64,000 nt of DNA, from positions 97,164,319-97,228,318 of the forward strand of contig OX235264.1 in the NCBI GenBank assembly GCA_944472135.2. Reading direction: 5' to 3'. Position 1 is the stretch's first letter. Every line of letters starts with the position of its first letter. This document shows positions 46,205 through 59,639 of the stretch, piece after piece. This DNA comes from Trichobilharzia regenti (lineage: Eukaryota; Platyhelminthes; Trematoda; Strigeidida; Schistosomatidae). The position numbers were made by a program, and so were the translations under genes. The notes under the pieces were generated by a model. The model was not told the DNA's origin and did no database searches. It saw nothing but the letters and a program-made list of their open reading frames with translations.

Positions 46205-47400
46205 TAAAAATGCCCATTAAAATTTTTTAATAGAATGAATACTTAACAAAGAGTACTCTTTCCGATAACCTCTTTATCAACAGGCTCTACATTTATACAT
46301 ACATTATAGTGAATGAATGATTTCTTTCTAAGTAAGCTAGAAAATGGAGCTTTGAACAACCTTATCAGTAAGCTCTCATTTTATTGTCGATATATGGATG
46401 ACACCTTCATTCTTTGTGATAATGGTTCTGATAGGAGTACAATAATTACATAATTACATAAGTACATTCGGCTATGAAATTCACATACGAAGAGGAATCC
46501 CAAGACAGAATCGGCTTCCTGGATGTCCTACTTCCAAGAAAACAAGATGGTAGCATAAACAGTAATTGAACAGGACATTATACACATTTTCACAGCTTCG
46601 TTCCTATCAAGTACAAAAGAAATTTAGTGAAGACTGTCAGCCACAGGGTTAGTTAGAGCTGTATGCTCATAAGAAGTAATTGAATATGAATTAGTCATTG
46701 TGTATGATACTTTGATCGAAAATAGCTATCCCGAAAAATTTACCAAGAAACACATGACAAGGAAAGTGGAAAAGGACTACTCACTATCTGTAAACAACAA
46801 GCCACTTTATATATAACTAAAACTCAAGGGCGATATACCAAGTGAGATAATTACGAAGAAATTAAGCAAATCAGTTCAAAGAACTTTTAATGATGGAGAA
46901 CTACACGTCTTATTCTCTACACGACCGATGGTGCTACCTCGACTGAAAGATCGAGTACCTAGACTAGCCACTTCGAATTGTATCTACCAATTCAACTGCG
47001 CTGATGGTGGAGCGAGTTATATTGGCCGTTGCTCTAGGAACTTAATTTTTCGTACTCGCTCGAAAACATCTCCCATGATGGCTAAGTAAAGGTGTAGTGA
47101 AAACCATTAACAGTTCGACATTGGACCATCTGGTACAAACCGGCCACCAAAACCAGAGTGGAAGAATCCTTCTCCATAATCTACCGGGTGCCTAATAAAT
47201 TGTCAAAATCATCGAAGCACCGTATGCTCCAAACAGCAGAGGCTATTGCAATTCACCGCCTCAAACAACCAGTGCTCTGTGTTCAAAAGAAGCAAGTCCA
47301 GCCCCTACTACTGCCTTGGCCAGCCTTCAGTAGAGACTATAAATTCATGAATTTGTAATATTATCCTTCCTACCGATTTTTCTGACATTCAGCTTATTTT
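46205..47400 (+). mobile_element. PLE-3 RT core to C-terminus, inactive
   Basis: CRYMDDTFILCD (the YxDD catalytic motif) is followed by FTYEEESQDRIGFLDVLLPR. CIYQFNCADGGASYIGRCSR (GIY-YIG) comes next and the element ends VLCVQKKQVQPLLLPWP. Many stops and shifts make it a pseudogene. It lies in the large NPP intron. Confidence 0.75.
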
Positions 47401-47854
47401 ATGTTGATGCTATTGAGCTGTAATCTATCAATATTATTGATTCGATCTTATTTAAACAACATTAATGTTGTTCATAACACTAACTCATTCATTCACTATA
47501 ATGTATATACAACTTATTTTTGCCAATTTTTCTTATAATTATCAGTTATTCGATTAGAGATATGAGTGTCTACTGAGTTAGAAGTATTTTCAAAGGATAT
47601 TCCCTGCTTAAGTTGGCTCACTTCAAAGTAAGCAAAAGCGAAAAATAAAGAGGAATTATTCAAACTACACTATTTTATTCATTTCCCTTGAATATGAATG
47701 ATCCACCAGGGTAGAAGGTGTCCGAGTAGTTGTCTCACAGAATAACACCTACTATATACAGTGCTAGTCTTGTAAAACAGACCAGGATAAGTATTCAGTT
47801 CCTTTGAAAACTGATGTATAAGCATGAGATGACAAGTCAAACTCAACAAACACT

Positions 47855-48265
47855 TGTAATTCTATGCGTAGCCCTGGGACGGGATGGAAAAGGCGGAGGG
47901 GTAGTCAGTCTATGATGTGGCGTCGTGGGGTGAAGGATGTCCGTGCTAGACTAGCATCGGTTGGTGAGTCACGACTCCCTGGTTGGGGTCCGCGAGATTG
48001 CTCGAAACATCTGATATGGTCAAGAATCGTAATCAATGGAGAACGTGTTGCATTTTCCTTCTTTCTTCCTTTCCCGATGATAGTTAACGAATACTGTTTG
48101 AACTTGTTAAGCATGACTGTTTTCCATCCAGGTGAAGTTCTTTATCCATTCTCTACTCATATTTTTACTTTTAATCTATGTTGTTTTATTATTATTGTAT
48201 GGTGCATCTTTCTTGATACCATAGTGTACCAAGTTTTTATGCGTTTAAATAAATAAATGAAATAA
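47855..48265 (+). repeat. unclassified retroelement 3' end
   Basis: A GC-rich block reads WRRGVKDVRARLASVGESRL and PGWGPRDCSKHLIWS. AT-rich DNA and a TTTAAATAAATAAATGAAAT tail follow. The open frame runs into the tail region, as expected for a LINE-type 3' end. The family is not recognised. Confidence 0.4.
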
Positions 48266-48369
48266 TAAATCAGCTCAAGGTTTGATAGAAAGAAATATTT
48301 TAGTCTCTCTGGTTCACAAGAGTTTTTAAATGACTTGGTCTCAATAAAATTATTATTATTATTATTACT

Positions 48370-48860
48370 ATTATTATATTCTTTAATTCCTAGAGGAACA
48401 TAGGGCTTCAGCCAAACGTCTCCATTGCCTACGGGTTTCTGCCAACGTTTTCACCCCGCTCCAAGTCTACCCACATGCTTTCATCTCCTCTTCACATGAC
48501 CTCCCCCAAGTCGACCTTGCACTGACGACCAACTCGCCGCTTCCCTTTCGGGTTCCACTCGAGCGATGCTCTGGCGTGTGATGTCACTTGATGCATTGTT
48601 TTCTCAGAGTATGGCCAGCCAATCCATCTCCATTTCTTCCTGCCTATTTGTTTCACAATCGGTTCCTGGTTGGTTGGTTCGCTCATTGCCAGAGATCCCT
48701 GTTGCTGATCTGTTCTGGCTGGCCATCTGATCTTGAGTATTGCGCGAAGGCAGCTGTTGATGAAGGTCTGTAGTTTGTTTGAGATGCTCTTTATGACGCA
48801 CCAAGTCTCTGATCCATATACAATAAGTAGCACTGACTTCACATTGGAGTTGAAAAATAA
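48370..48860 (-). mobile_element. RTE-like LINE 3' fragment
   Basis: The minus frame is open for 116 codons: VLLIVYGSETWCVIKSISNK, then KIRWPARTDQQQGSLAMSEP and KQIGRKKWRWIGWPYSEKTM. This is the RTE C-terminus. Confidence 0.75.
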
Positions 48861-48895
48861 TAAATAAATAATTCTATGCGTGGTTAGTAATGAAC

Positions 48896-48898
<3 letters not shown>

Positions 48899-48938
<40 letters not shown>
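48899..48938. repeat. (TA)n microsatellite
   Basis: Uninterrupted TA repeat of about 40 bases, between an RTE 3' end and a tRNA-like fragment. Confidence 0.97.
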
Positions 48939-48941
<3 letters not shown>

Positions 48942-48944
48942 ATT

Positions 48945-49050
48945 AGCGGTAGTGCATGACTGCTAAAACCTTGATAGGTAAAACGAAGTTCGAACCTATG
49001 ACCTGTTATTTAGCAGTAGTTGGAGGCCACTCAGTGTAAGGAACCGTAAA
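48945..49050 (-). repeat. tRNA-like SINE fragment next to a TA repeat
   Basis: AAGTTCGAACCTATGACC contains TTCGAAC in a T-arm-like context and the surroundings could form a tRNA-like fold in reverse complement. It sits directly beside the (TA)n tract. Confidence 0.35.
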
Positions 49051-50469
49051 TGTCTATAGGACGACAAAAACATCAACTTGTATCCCTTTTTATTCTAACT
49101 GTAATGATAGTTAACAAACCACAGTTACCTAGGTAGATACTACTTTTGTGTCATGAAAAATTAAAACTTAAAACTAAAGGTTAAAAAAAAGTACACATAT
49201 GACCAGTATATAATTTTCATTGACCATGAAAGAAACCAAAATAGGATGAGATTTGATTGGTTGCATGCTTGGTCACGAATCGACATCTGTTACACGGAAC
49301 CATAACTAGTGACTAACTAACTAACTACAGGACTAAGGTGCCTGAAGTCATGACCAGTAGGGTCGATCACCTCCGATATGAGTACAAATGATTGTCGATG
49401 ATACTGGATATCATTGGGACTAAAAATCGTGAAATAAATGAAGTTAGAATTAAGGGACTGGAATGGATCCCTCTTCTGAGTGGCTAAATGATTAGCGAAT
49501 TCGCTCCCCTTTTAACCGAAGGTCTCCGCTTCGATATCCAGCGGGATCAGACTCGAACTCGTGTGGTTCTCGAGTAACACATCCTGTTCTCCCCTCGCCA
49601 ATGTTTCATGAAAAAATACGTCAAAGTTAAAACTATCTGCAAATCCCACACACCTTTAGAAAACATTCTCTTAGTCAGTCAACAACATTACTGTATGAAC
49701 AATTGTGAGACTTTATCAAAACAAATTTTACCCATAATGGAATTCTCTTTAGTCAGTTCGTAAACTAACGTCTGATTTCATGAATTTCTGAAATGAATTC
49801 AATAGAAGAAGAAGAAGAAGGAGTATAAAATACGTGAATAAGTTGACCACACCCATATCCCCGTTGGTTGGTTGGTTAAAGAGAGTGAAAGGGAGTTAGA
49901 AAAAGAGTACACAGTTGTTATCAACCCTTCACACTTTAATTGTTCCCTCTATTTCATCCCAATTCTTTTTGTTTGAAAACGTGAATGTCTTTTCTCCTTT
50001 TTTTTATTATTTTATTTATTTCCTCTTTTGAAAAAGAATTCCACATTCTGTTTACACATGTATCGTGAGATGACAGTAATCGATAGTACTACTACTACTC
50101 AACTGGCAAAGTTAAGCTGAGCTGAGCATGAAAGATGTTTTGATTTATTTGTGTTGTAGGCTAGAATTATGCCCATCATAATACTTATAATAAATGAATA
50201 TTTCGAAGAGATTTTACTGAAAGACTTTCTCACTTTATATTAAAGTAATAATAATAAGATTTATAATACACCAGGATAACTTCAGAGTCTCTCTGTGAAA
50301 TTGAATCTTGAATTGAAAAAAACACAGTAAGAGTATGATAAAAAAAAGTAGTCAGACTAAATTGCTAAGTAGTAACGTTGCTGAGTACAATACACTAATA
50401 ATTGAAGTGTGTGTGTGAGTGGACCTAAAGGGAAGAAATTAGTCCTTACGAAGTTGTAGATACACTCTA
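49051..50469. other. NPP intron, mostly unclassified
   Basis: It holds a tRNA-like head (49445), a faint PLE-1 terminus at about 49665-49740 (TTTATCAAAACAAATTTTAC, CCATAATGGA) and a GAA run at 49804-49821. Confidence 0.4.
49445..49575 (+). repeat. tRNA-like SINE head
   Basis: GAGTGGCTAAATGATTAGCG (A-box region) and GCTTCGATATCCAG (weak B box) suggest a tRNA-derived head. No hammerhead segment follows. Confidence 0.4.
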
Positions 50470-51510
50470 TTGGGGTGGGGGGGGGAATACCGACGAAACG
50501 TAGATCCAGAGCTCTGAACACCTTAAGCTGCAATCTACGAATGTTTGGCATGCGATTCGCTCCCACCGAATGTAAGATGATGTTACAGGACTGGACTACA
50601 CCGACTCCTAGTTTAGAAATAGGGAATGAAGTGGTAGAGCACGTTGACCGCCACCTCACTTATTTGGGAAGTACCATCAGCCAGTGCCAACGAGTTGATC
50701 GCTGACGAGATCTCAGTACGAATACAGAGGGCTAGTTTCGTATATGCCAGTTTACGCCGTCTCTGGTGTAGACATGATATTCGGCTATCGACCGAAGGAC
50801 GTGTGTACTGCTCAGAAGTCAGCTCCATCCTCCTGTATGCTTCTGAGACCTGGCCATTGAGAGCGAAGGACATCAAAAGTATGGGCTAGCTGTCTTCGAC
50901 CACAAGTGCCTGCATTCTTTTGTGCGTGTTATGTGGTATAATAGTGTGAGGTTAGACGTCGGTTGAATGCTAGGTAAGGAGGGGAAATCAATCGATGAGG
51001 CTGTGGAATTACACAGACTGAGATGGTTAGATGTGTTAAGTTTGCCTAGTCATCGCCTTCCTTGACAGTGAGCAATGTTAGCTGATATTGGGTCAGGCTG
51101 GCTGGAAAAGAGCTAGCGGTGGACAAACCAAAACATGGCTTCATCAGTCAATGAAATCGACAACAGTTAGTTTAAGCCAGCCAACCACGTAGGAAGGTGT
51201 AGACTTCTTGGTTGGTTGGGGTCCTCGGTAGGGTAAACACCAATGGCGGCAGGAGACAATTGGTGATATTGCTCAAAATCGTTCTCTAATGGCATCCATT
51301 CCTGGTGACTTATGATTTCCAATGAAACTGTTTTGTTCTTCGTTATTACTATTCCTTTGTCTCACATTTCTGTTTAGTGTCTCTATTGTGCATTTCTTCT
51401 ACTTTCTTCTGTTGCTTTGTGTGCTAGAAGGCGTGGAGTGTGGCGACTTGAACTGCTTGACATCGATGCAAAGTTCTATGGCGAAAACAGATAGACAGAG
51501 CTCACCATCG
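50470..51510 (+). mobile_element. LINE-2 copy, C-terminal half
   Basis: Plus-strand frames read ALNTLSCNLRMFGMRFAPTE, VEHVDRHLTYLGSTIS, ISVRIQRASFVYASLRRLW and LYASETWPLRAKDIK, then the WLGHVLR-type end and the 3' UTR. Frames are interrupted. Confidence 0.75.
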
Positions 51511-51789
51511 ACTGCCTTTGATCATATAGCATTAAAGACTGAATGTGTAAAAAAAAATCTAATTCAAACAAGGCGAAAACTATCTAGTGATAACAATGCT
51601 AAACAACGTATACCTGGGGAGCTTCATCAAAAACGAAATCTGTTGTATACAATAAGGGCCATAAAATTTACATCTGGATGCAAATACATTGATTGTTCTA
51701 CATGCTGGATTAAAAATCTCTCTAAGATAACGGTTAAAAACAGTTAAAGTCCTTTCAAATCGCTGCCATTCATAAGCCTGACTGACTTT

Positions 51790-52505
51790 TAACGTAAAAC
51801 ATCCCATAGAAGTGCAGCAGTTCAAGCCGCCACACTGCATGTAGCACAGAAAGGCACACAAAAGAGATAAAAAGGATACTTTAAAAAAGTACAATGAGAA
51901 GAAATGTGCAGGAGAAAGAATAGTAATATGAAAAAAAAACACTAAAGTTTGGTGGATGTGCATTTGAGCCACTGAGAAGGATTATGACCCATATTTCCAA
52001 TAGTTTCCAGCCAACGATTCTTAGCGTTCCCAAGAACGCCGACCACACCAGTCTACATCTCCCAAAGCAGCTGACTCAAACCAAATGTTAAATACTTTAT
52101 GCATTGACGTTAGGTTTTGATTTAATCACCCCTAACTCTTTTCCAGACTACTCCTGTCAGCTAGCATACCTACCTAAACGAGGAAGGTATAACCACGTTT
52201 CCCAGTCGTCTGAATCGACACAGCTTCACAACCTTATCGACTTTCTTTCTCTCCTTAGCTTACACGACACGCCTAACTTTAATATTAATCACCAAACTAT
52301 TCATAAATGTTTGCGTTCCTTTAAGACAACAAGCTTCTTCAGGTTTCCAAATTCCAATGGCCATCTGTCTCACAAGCATAAAGGACAGAACAAAAACTGA
52401 TGCACAGTAAACACGTCCTTTAATCGCTAACCAGAAATATATCACGCCTGTAAGATATGATGTAAGTTGGAAAATGCCAGCCAAATGAGGCTTTTGTATC
52501 CATCC
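51790..52505 (-). mobile_element. diverged LINE-2 3' fragment
   Basis: It follows the same order as 15860-16610 (CAGTTCAAGCCGCCACACTG.., ..TTTCCAGACTACTCCTGTC.., ..CTCACAAGCATAAAGGACAG) with many differences. No usable frame. Confidence 0.55.
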
Positions 52506-52719
52506 GTGTTGACATTTCGTCGGTAGTTAGTCTATAAATTTCCATATTATACCAATAAAGCTATAATAAAGAACAAGTTTAATATACCAAATTTTAAAAA
52601 ATTTAAGGGGTGTAACGACAAAAGGCGAGAGACTTGGTAAAGAAATGCCAATGAACGTATCCTTATATACTACTGACAAATCTTATCAGTAGCACTCGGC
52701 ACATAGGCAGTGACAGTAT

Positions 52720-53295
52720 AATTATGAAAGCAAGACAAGCTTTCATTACTCTTAAATCTGTGTGGAGGTCAACAGCACTCAGAACGACAATGAAAATAAG
52801 ATCCGGATTTTCAACTCCAATGAGAAATCAGTGCTACTTGTTATACGGATCAGAGACTTGCACTGAGCGTCATAAAGAGCACCTCGAACTAACTACAGAA
52901 CTTTTTTAACAGTTGTCTTCGCGCAATACTCAAGATCAGATGGCCAGTCAGAACAGATCAGCAACAGGGATCTCTGGCAATTGGCGAACCAACCAACCAG
53001 GAACCGATTGTGCAGCAAGTAAGCAGGAAGAAATGGAGGTGGATTGGCCATACTCTGAGAAAACAATGCATCAAGTGACATCACACTCCAGAGCATCGCT
53101 CGAGTGGAAGCCGAAAGGGAAGCGGCGAGTTGGTCGTCAGTGCAAGGGTGACTTGGAGGAGGTCATGTGAAGAGGAGATGAAAGCATGTGGGTAGACTTG
53201 GAGCGGGATGAAAACGTTGGCAGAAAACCGAAGGCAATGGAGACGTTTGGCTAAAGCCCTATGTTCCTCTAGGAATTAAAGGATATAATAATAAA
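52720..53295 (+). mobile_element. RTE-like LINE 3' fragment
   Basis: Plus frames read MKARQAFITLKSVWRSTALR, LLYGSETCTERHKEHLE and SEKTMHQVTSHSRASLEWKP with KGKRRVGRQCKGDLEEVM. It ends in an ATAATAAATAATAA tail. Confidence 0.75.
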
Positions 53296-53694
53296 TAATA
53301 AGTCATCTACATATTCCCTTTAAGTTATTGCAGCTGAGAATTGTATTACCTTCTCTCCTTAAACCTTATACATTTTAATGTCATTTTGATATTGTGCAGA
53401 ATAATAATAAACGACGGCTGAAAAACTTGCCCACAAAAAAACAGAAAAGTGAAAGGTTAACTAATAAGAAGCTATCAATAGAGGTAGAGTGGAAGAGCTC
53501 TATAACTGCCTGACTGACGGATTGATTGGCGAAGTATTTCGCACAGAACTGCATCAATTCAAGCTACCATAAAATGCAGCAATAGGAACCAGAAGGACAG
53601 AAATGCAATGTATATTAGAATAGACAAACATTGGTGGAAGGAGGACACACGGTAACGGCGTGCAATGATGGTAAACTATTTTAAAAAATGGTTA

Positions 53695-54735
53695 CACTGA
53701 AACTTTAATTAGCAAACGTTATTCTAGCAGACATTTTCCTTGCGACACTAGAAAATGGGCCGTAGAAGGATGTTGTTAATGAACTTGAATTCTATTGTCG
53801 GTACATGGACGATACATTTTTGAATATGAAAAATGAGGAGAAAACAAAGAACATCCTGGATAAATTTAACGAAGTTCATCCCGCAATAAATTTTACTATT
53901 GAGAAAGAAAAAGACGTCCTTATGAGCAGAAAAGAAGTGTATATAGAAAACCTACATCAACTGACTGTCAGTATACTCATTTTCTCAGCTTCGTGTCCTT
54001 GAAATACAAACGCAATCTCCTAAAGTACTTAGTTCACAGAGCAAGAGCAATCTGCTCAGATGAATGTCTTGAAGAGGAACTTAATAATATCAAATGGTTG
54101 CTAAGTGAAAGCGGTTATCCAGAAAAGTTTGTTGATAAGAACATGAAGCTAAAATCAAAGCAGGCCAAGTTACCAACAGTTCCTGAAAAGGTCTTATTCT
54201 TACAAATGCAGTTCCTCGGGGACAATATCGGCGAGATACTAATACAACGCCTTAGAAATGCTGTAAAAAGAGCATTCCCTGCTGCCGAATTACGCTGTGT
54301 CTTCAAAACCACTCCTCTCTTGCGTTCGGGAGAAAAAGACTAACTGCCTAATTTTGCCTCTTCCTTGTGTATCTACCAATTTAACTGCTCCTATGGAGTC
54401 AGTTACATAGGCCGTATAATTAGGCGCGTTTCTCGTCGAGTTTCCGAACATTACTCTGCTTGGTTAAGTAAAGGACAACAAAATCTATTCGCATAACGCC
54501 ATTCTATCTCATCTTGTGGGGCAACAGAACACAAGATTAATGTTAACCGGGCTTTCAGAGTCATTTATCGCATACCAACAAATCTTAAGTTCACCCTAAG
54601 AGTTCGACTACTGAATATTGCTGAAGCGGTTGGGATCCATAATAATCAAGAAGCCTAATTTATGCGTCCAAAAGAAGCTAGTTCAGACATTATCCTTACC
54701 GTGGCTATCTAGGCTTGAATGATCCTATACTTTTG
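53695..54735 (+). mobile_element. PLE-3 RT core to C-terminus, inactive
   Basis: CRYMDDTF at about 53790 is followed by INFTIEKEKD, SLKYKRNLLKYLVHRARAIC (a long intact part) and CIYQFNCSYGVSYIGR (GIY-YIG). It ends near LPWLS. Three frames are needed, so it is not functional. Confidence 0.75.
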
Positions 54736-55254
54736 TGGGATTTTTCTCATTTTAGTTGATATTCTACTCGCTATTATATCTTTATTACAATTATAATTTA
54801 AACATCTCTAATGAACTGTAATCCCATTGATCTTACTTTACAAATCGATATTATTTTAAAAAAAAACACTAATATTGTTATTGACTACTATTCCAGAATA
54901 TTCCATGTATATAATTGTACAGCCAGAAGAGGAAATTATCGAAAAGGACATTCTTAGCTGAATTATTTTGTATTTTATAGATGTCTGAATGAACATTTTT
55001 GCTAATTCTGTTTCTGATATCAATCTGTGATCAACTCGTAAAAAGAAAACTAACCCTAACAAAGCAAACTACAGAAAATTAATCTGATGCTCGCTAGCGA
55101 CTTGCTACGAGATGGAGTTTCCTGGAGTTCTAGTGAGAAGTTGTGACCAGCGAGGTCCAATTAGATGTCACATTTGTGAATGGATGTTCCACCAACGACA
55201 ATGGTTGGTTCGCGCTAAATCACGAATTGGTAGAAGTTAGAATTCATGCACTGA

Positions 55255-55445
55255 CCATTGAATCGGGTCCCAGTGGCTAAATGGTATACGAGCTTGCCTT
55301 GTAACCGGAAGTTCCTGGGTTCGAATCCCAGTGGGTGCGTACTGCCGATGATTCCCAAACTAGGATGAAACAGCAGCTGTCCAGTACTCCCTGGTTTTCA
55401 ATGGTTCTCTAACTGATATCAACCCGTGATCAACTTGTAAAATTC
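55255..55445 (+). repeat. SINE-B, near full length
   Basis: tRNA-like head with B box GGTTCGAATCCC. The hammerhead segment at 55339-55387 has stem I GTACTG/CAGTAC, GAAA, a GUC site and stem III CAG/CTG. Core CCGATGA has one change (U to C). Confidence 0.75.
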
Positions 55446-55664
55446 TGTTTCTCTTCATTTCATGTATCATATATTGTTTCACAAGCCTTAATTTTACCCG
55501 TTTACAACATCATCCGTCGCCTCCCTGATCAAAAGTATTGATGAGACAACACTAATATAATACTCTTAAAGCCTTAGAAGTGCTAAATACACGACAACAG
55601 CATATGAAACAAAACAAGTTATTGCTCAACAACCAAAGACATGTGGATGTACTTGGCAATCGGC

Positions 55665-55800
55665 CACATCTTTGATGTGTAAGGGCTGATGACTCTGCCT
55701 GGTTGCTTACACCCTTACGTTTGGAGTGGGTTTTGAACCCATGATATACCGGTTGAAAGTCGATTATCTAATCCAATGAGCTGGAGCCCTCCACAAAATA
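55665..55800 (-). repeat. SINE-D (tRNA-like) fragment
   Basis: GTGGGTTTTGAACCCATGAT holds a decayed B box in reverse complement, preceded by GGGCTGATGACTCTGCC. It is part of the same group as 36295 and 61905. Confidence 0.5.
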
Positions 55801-56149
55801 TATATATGAATGCCTGAAAGCCACAATAAATAATATAAGCAACTTCCCTTTTACACAAAATAAATTATAATACCTGACCGACTGATAACTCAACCAACCT
55901 TTAGATCTGCTTACCTACCACCATGTTATGTTATCGACCTACACAATAGGCATCAATCTGGCTTAAACCAGAAAGTGAAATACTATATATACACTAATTT
56001 CTCCTTAATATAATTATACGGCTTACGCATGCATGTTGGTTTGAGCCATCTAAGGCCAACTACTACTCTGCAGGCTAAACAGCCAACTAGTTGTTCAATG
56101 ACAACCTACTTTAATCTACGTGTAAAACGTGGGCACTGTGGTAGTAAGT

Positions 56150-57755
56150 AATTCCATATTAGTTTGTTTATTAGATGTATCACACAGTGAAACAGTATTA
56201 TTTACTGGATGACGACGTTTTGAACAAAATTTATTTTTCATAATCATTGCATCAATTATAATCACACGACTCTGAAACTTGAGTTTTATAGTTTTCTTTG
56301 TCTTCTCCTATTTGTTGTCCTCATTGGGGTAGTAGAATTTTCCAGATATCTGACTGGACAGGTGTTGAATCACTCTCATTACACGTGTTTGCAGTTGATT
56401 CGATAAACAAAGCTTCTGTTATCAATCTCTCCCTCCACTCTGCTGTTAAATTAGATTTTAAAACTGTCATCCTATCCCATCCTATTGTATGGTTGTGTGT
56501 AACTGCATGTAGTGAGTGCTGTAGATTTCTTATCTTATTCGGGTCAAACAATCTAGATTCGGCTAGTCTGACTGCCCCTGTTCTTTTAGTTTGACCTAAG
56601 TATTTGACCTCACAATCATTGCAGGGTATTAGATAAACTAAATTGTTTTGTTTTAAAGGCTCCACAGGATCCTTTAACCGACAAAGCTTGTTTCTAATTG
56701 AGTTTGTGTGTTTGAATGCCAGCTACTTTTATTCCTGCCTTGTTAAAAATTCTGCGTAAGGCTTCCGAGGTTCCTTCCTTGTATGGAATTACTAGTGATG
56801 ATTTAGATTCCTCATTGTTGGTGTCATCATTAATAATAATATTATTATTATCACTATCGCTATTTTCATTATTTTTACATTTCCTTACATATTTCAAACA
56901 TATATATTCACCAAACATATCAATCGATTATTGAGTTATAATAATCATAATCATTTCATCAATTATAATCACACGACTCTGAAACTTGAGTTTTATAGTT
57001 TTCTTTGTCTTCTCCTATTTGTTGTCCTCATTGGGGTAGTAGAATTTTCCAGATATCTGACTGGACAGGTGTTGAATCACTCTCATTACACGTGTTTGCA
57101 GTTGATTCGATAAACAAAGCTTCTGTTATCAATCTCTCCCTCCACTCTGCTGTTACATTAGATTTTAAAACTGTCATCCAATCCCATCCAGCCTATTGTA
57201 TGGTTGTGTGTAATTGCATGCAGTGAGTGCTAAAGCTGAACTATTCTCTAGATTTCTTATCTTATTTGGGTCAATTAATTTAGATTTTGCTAGGCTTTTA
57301 TGCTCGACTAGTCTAACTGACCCTGTTCCACTACTTTAACTCAAGTATTTGACCTGACAATCATTGCAAACAGGGTATCAGATAAACTAAATTCTTTTGT
57401 TTTAAAGACTCCACAGGATCCTTTAACCGACAAAGCTTGTTTCTAATTGAGTTTGTGGTTTTCAATGCCAGCCACTTTTATGCCTGCCAGCATGGTTAAG
57501 AATTCTGCGACAGCTTTCTGAAGTTCCTTCCTTGTATGGAATTACTACTGATGATTTAGATTCCTTATTGTTGGTGTTGTCTTGCACATATTTGACATGC
57601 ATGTCGTCATTAATATTATTATTATCACTATCACTACTATCATTATTTATTTTATTTTTACATTTCCCTACATAATTCTTGACTAATTTTGTCGAAACGT
57701 CATCCAGTAAATAATACCGTTTCACTGTGTGATACATCTAATAAACAAATCAATA
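56150..57755 (-). mobile_element. tandem PLE copies with inverted terminal flanks
   Basis: Two direct copies (about 56246-56935 and 56949-57690) encode the PLE C-terminal endonuclease on the minus strand. The first is open for 114 codons: NLVYLIPCNDCEVKYLGQTK is a GIY-YIG motif with the paired cysteines usual in PLEs, followed by THNHTIGWD and ERLITEALFI. The second has lost its frame. The outer flanks (56155-56215 and 57690-57755) are inverted copies of each other. Tandem and inverted arrangements are typical of Penelope-like elements. Confidence 0.8.
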
Positions 57756-58584
57756 TGGGATAACCGACTTTACTAAGATGTCGTCTATATTCATGTTTCC
57801 TTATGATATCATTATACAGGAGCAAGTGATAAATAAAATTACACGCCAAACTTAACAGATAGCACTTGTCATATAGGGTCACATAAGAGAAAAAGACACT
57901 AGACAGTTAATGATTAGTGCACACAATAGTTAGTACTAGTAGTAAGAGGCTTGTTAGACACACACACACACACACACACGAAAATTTACTTACCATGCAC
58001 AAAAAGTAACTGAATTATCAACTTGGCATAAAACAAAGCAAATATCAAATAAGGCTGAATAACTAAATCATAAATAATGGAGCAATGGCGGTAGTATACA
58101 CAGAAACTTATGATAAAAACGTATGAAAAAATTGTTAAGAGGTATGTAATCAGACAAAAAAACCAACTATTGAGAAAAAATTCAGTTAAGAGAATACGTA
58201 CAAAGCAGAAAAGTAAGACCTAAAAAGTTCATACACAATCTCAACATAGTTTGAGAAAAAAAATACGAAAAAGTGCACTGAAGGGTGAAGGAATTAAAAA
58301 ATCACAGGTGGATAGATAGATAGACAAATAGATCAACTAAACTACTATATGAAAGCCTAGTGTATAAAAGATGACAATCATCTTAACAACATTAAAGTCA
58401 TGGAATAGTGTGTGTCAATCTACACTGGTTCCATCTCTGCACATGCTTTGTGAAATTTAAAGCGCACAGTGATTATTATACAAAAAGCACATGACATGTT
58501 TACATACCAAGCGAGTGAACGAAATAACAAACACACATGCGATTAACCCTATAATGATGGGCGTTTACACACACGAATAATTAG
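57756..58584. other. NPP intron, unclassified
   Basis: A (CA)n tract at 57959-57979 and AT-rich DNA; nothing else recognised. Confidence 0.4.
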
Positions 58585-58835
58585 AGCAGGTCGGTGGTAG
58601 GTTTAGTGGTAGAATGGCTTGCCAACACAAAGTAAGTGGTCCAATTTCGATGCCCGGACGAAACACTTTTAAGTCTCACCCATCTTTTACTAGCTGCCAG
58701 TAAACCCGGAAAATAGGGAAATTTAGGAGTGAGGCTAGCATCTTGACCCCGTAAAGACGCTACCACTATTCAGTGAAGCTTAGAAACTTAAGGCTTGTTG
58801 TGGTCTTACGTTTCACTGGGAACGCAAAGGAATAG
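58585..58835 (+). repeat. SINE-C copy
   Basis: Head GTCGGTGGTAGGTTTAGTGG with a weak B box, body with GTGAGGCTAGCATCTTGACC, and end TTTCACTGGGAACGCAAAGG. Confidence 0.65.
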
Positions 58836-59389
58836 AAAAAAAATTGGCAGGTCATGTGATATTCTTAGATTGTAAATCATAACTGACACAGAGAAGGTGA
58901 CGTACGTACGACGGATACTGCCATGCTAGTTTTATCTATTGTGATTCAGAAAGTTTTATGTTGCGACACTCCAAAGACAGTTTCTCTATGGTCAGTTAAC
59001 TTTCTCTAAGGACGCTGAAACGCGCACCAACCAACATGTGTTCCAGAATTCAATTCCAAGTACAACTTTGACTCAAGAAGAACACTGCTATATACACCTT
59101 TTTAGCTACACATCGAATATATGAATAGATAACAGAAAAATACCGATGGGATCATTTATAACATGACTAATCGGTGAAATCGGTTGTTGTGCGACGACTA
59201 GCAATCAGTGTTCTACCAGTAATCAAACCAAAACTCAGGATACTCTAAGTAGAAACGATCTAGAAGACACTGAAAACCTTATGAAAAATGTTTTTTTATA
59301 GGCATCAAATTTACTAGAGAAGAGAAACTGGAGATGAAAACATCATTTTCGGATGTTTTTGTCAAGAGAACAAAGAACATAGGAGAAGT

Positions 59390-59560
59390 AACTGTCTCTG
59401 TCTGTCTGTTTTCGACATAGAACTTTGCACATATGTGCGGCAGTTCAAGTCGCCACACTCCATGTAGCACACAAGCAAGAGAAGAAAGTACAAGAAAAGA
59501 ATAATAGAGACAGTAAACAGAAGTGTGAGAACTAACATCAACAACTGATACGTATCTAAT
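59390..59560 (-). mobile_element. LINE-2 3'-terminal fragment
   Basis: CAGTTCAAGTCGCCACACTC and AATAGAGACAGTAAACAGAA match the 3' UTR of the other copies. Confidence 0.5.
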
Positions 59561-59639
59561 ATGCCATTTCAAACGGTAAACATTCAACAATACAGAAAAG
59601 AAGCTGTGTACACACATTACTCGAAAGAGCTAAGATACA

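Noticed and set aside
56298..57226. Duplicated protein MSSPICCPHWGS..
   Set aside because: It is antisense to the PLE endonuclease frame, and the duplication is that of the PLE.
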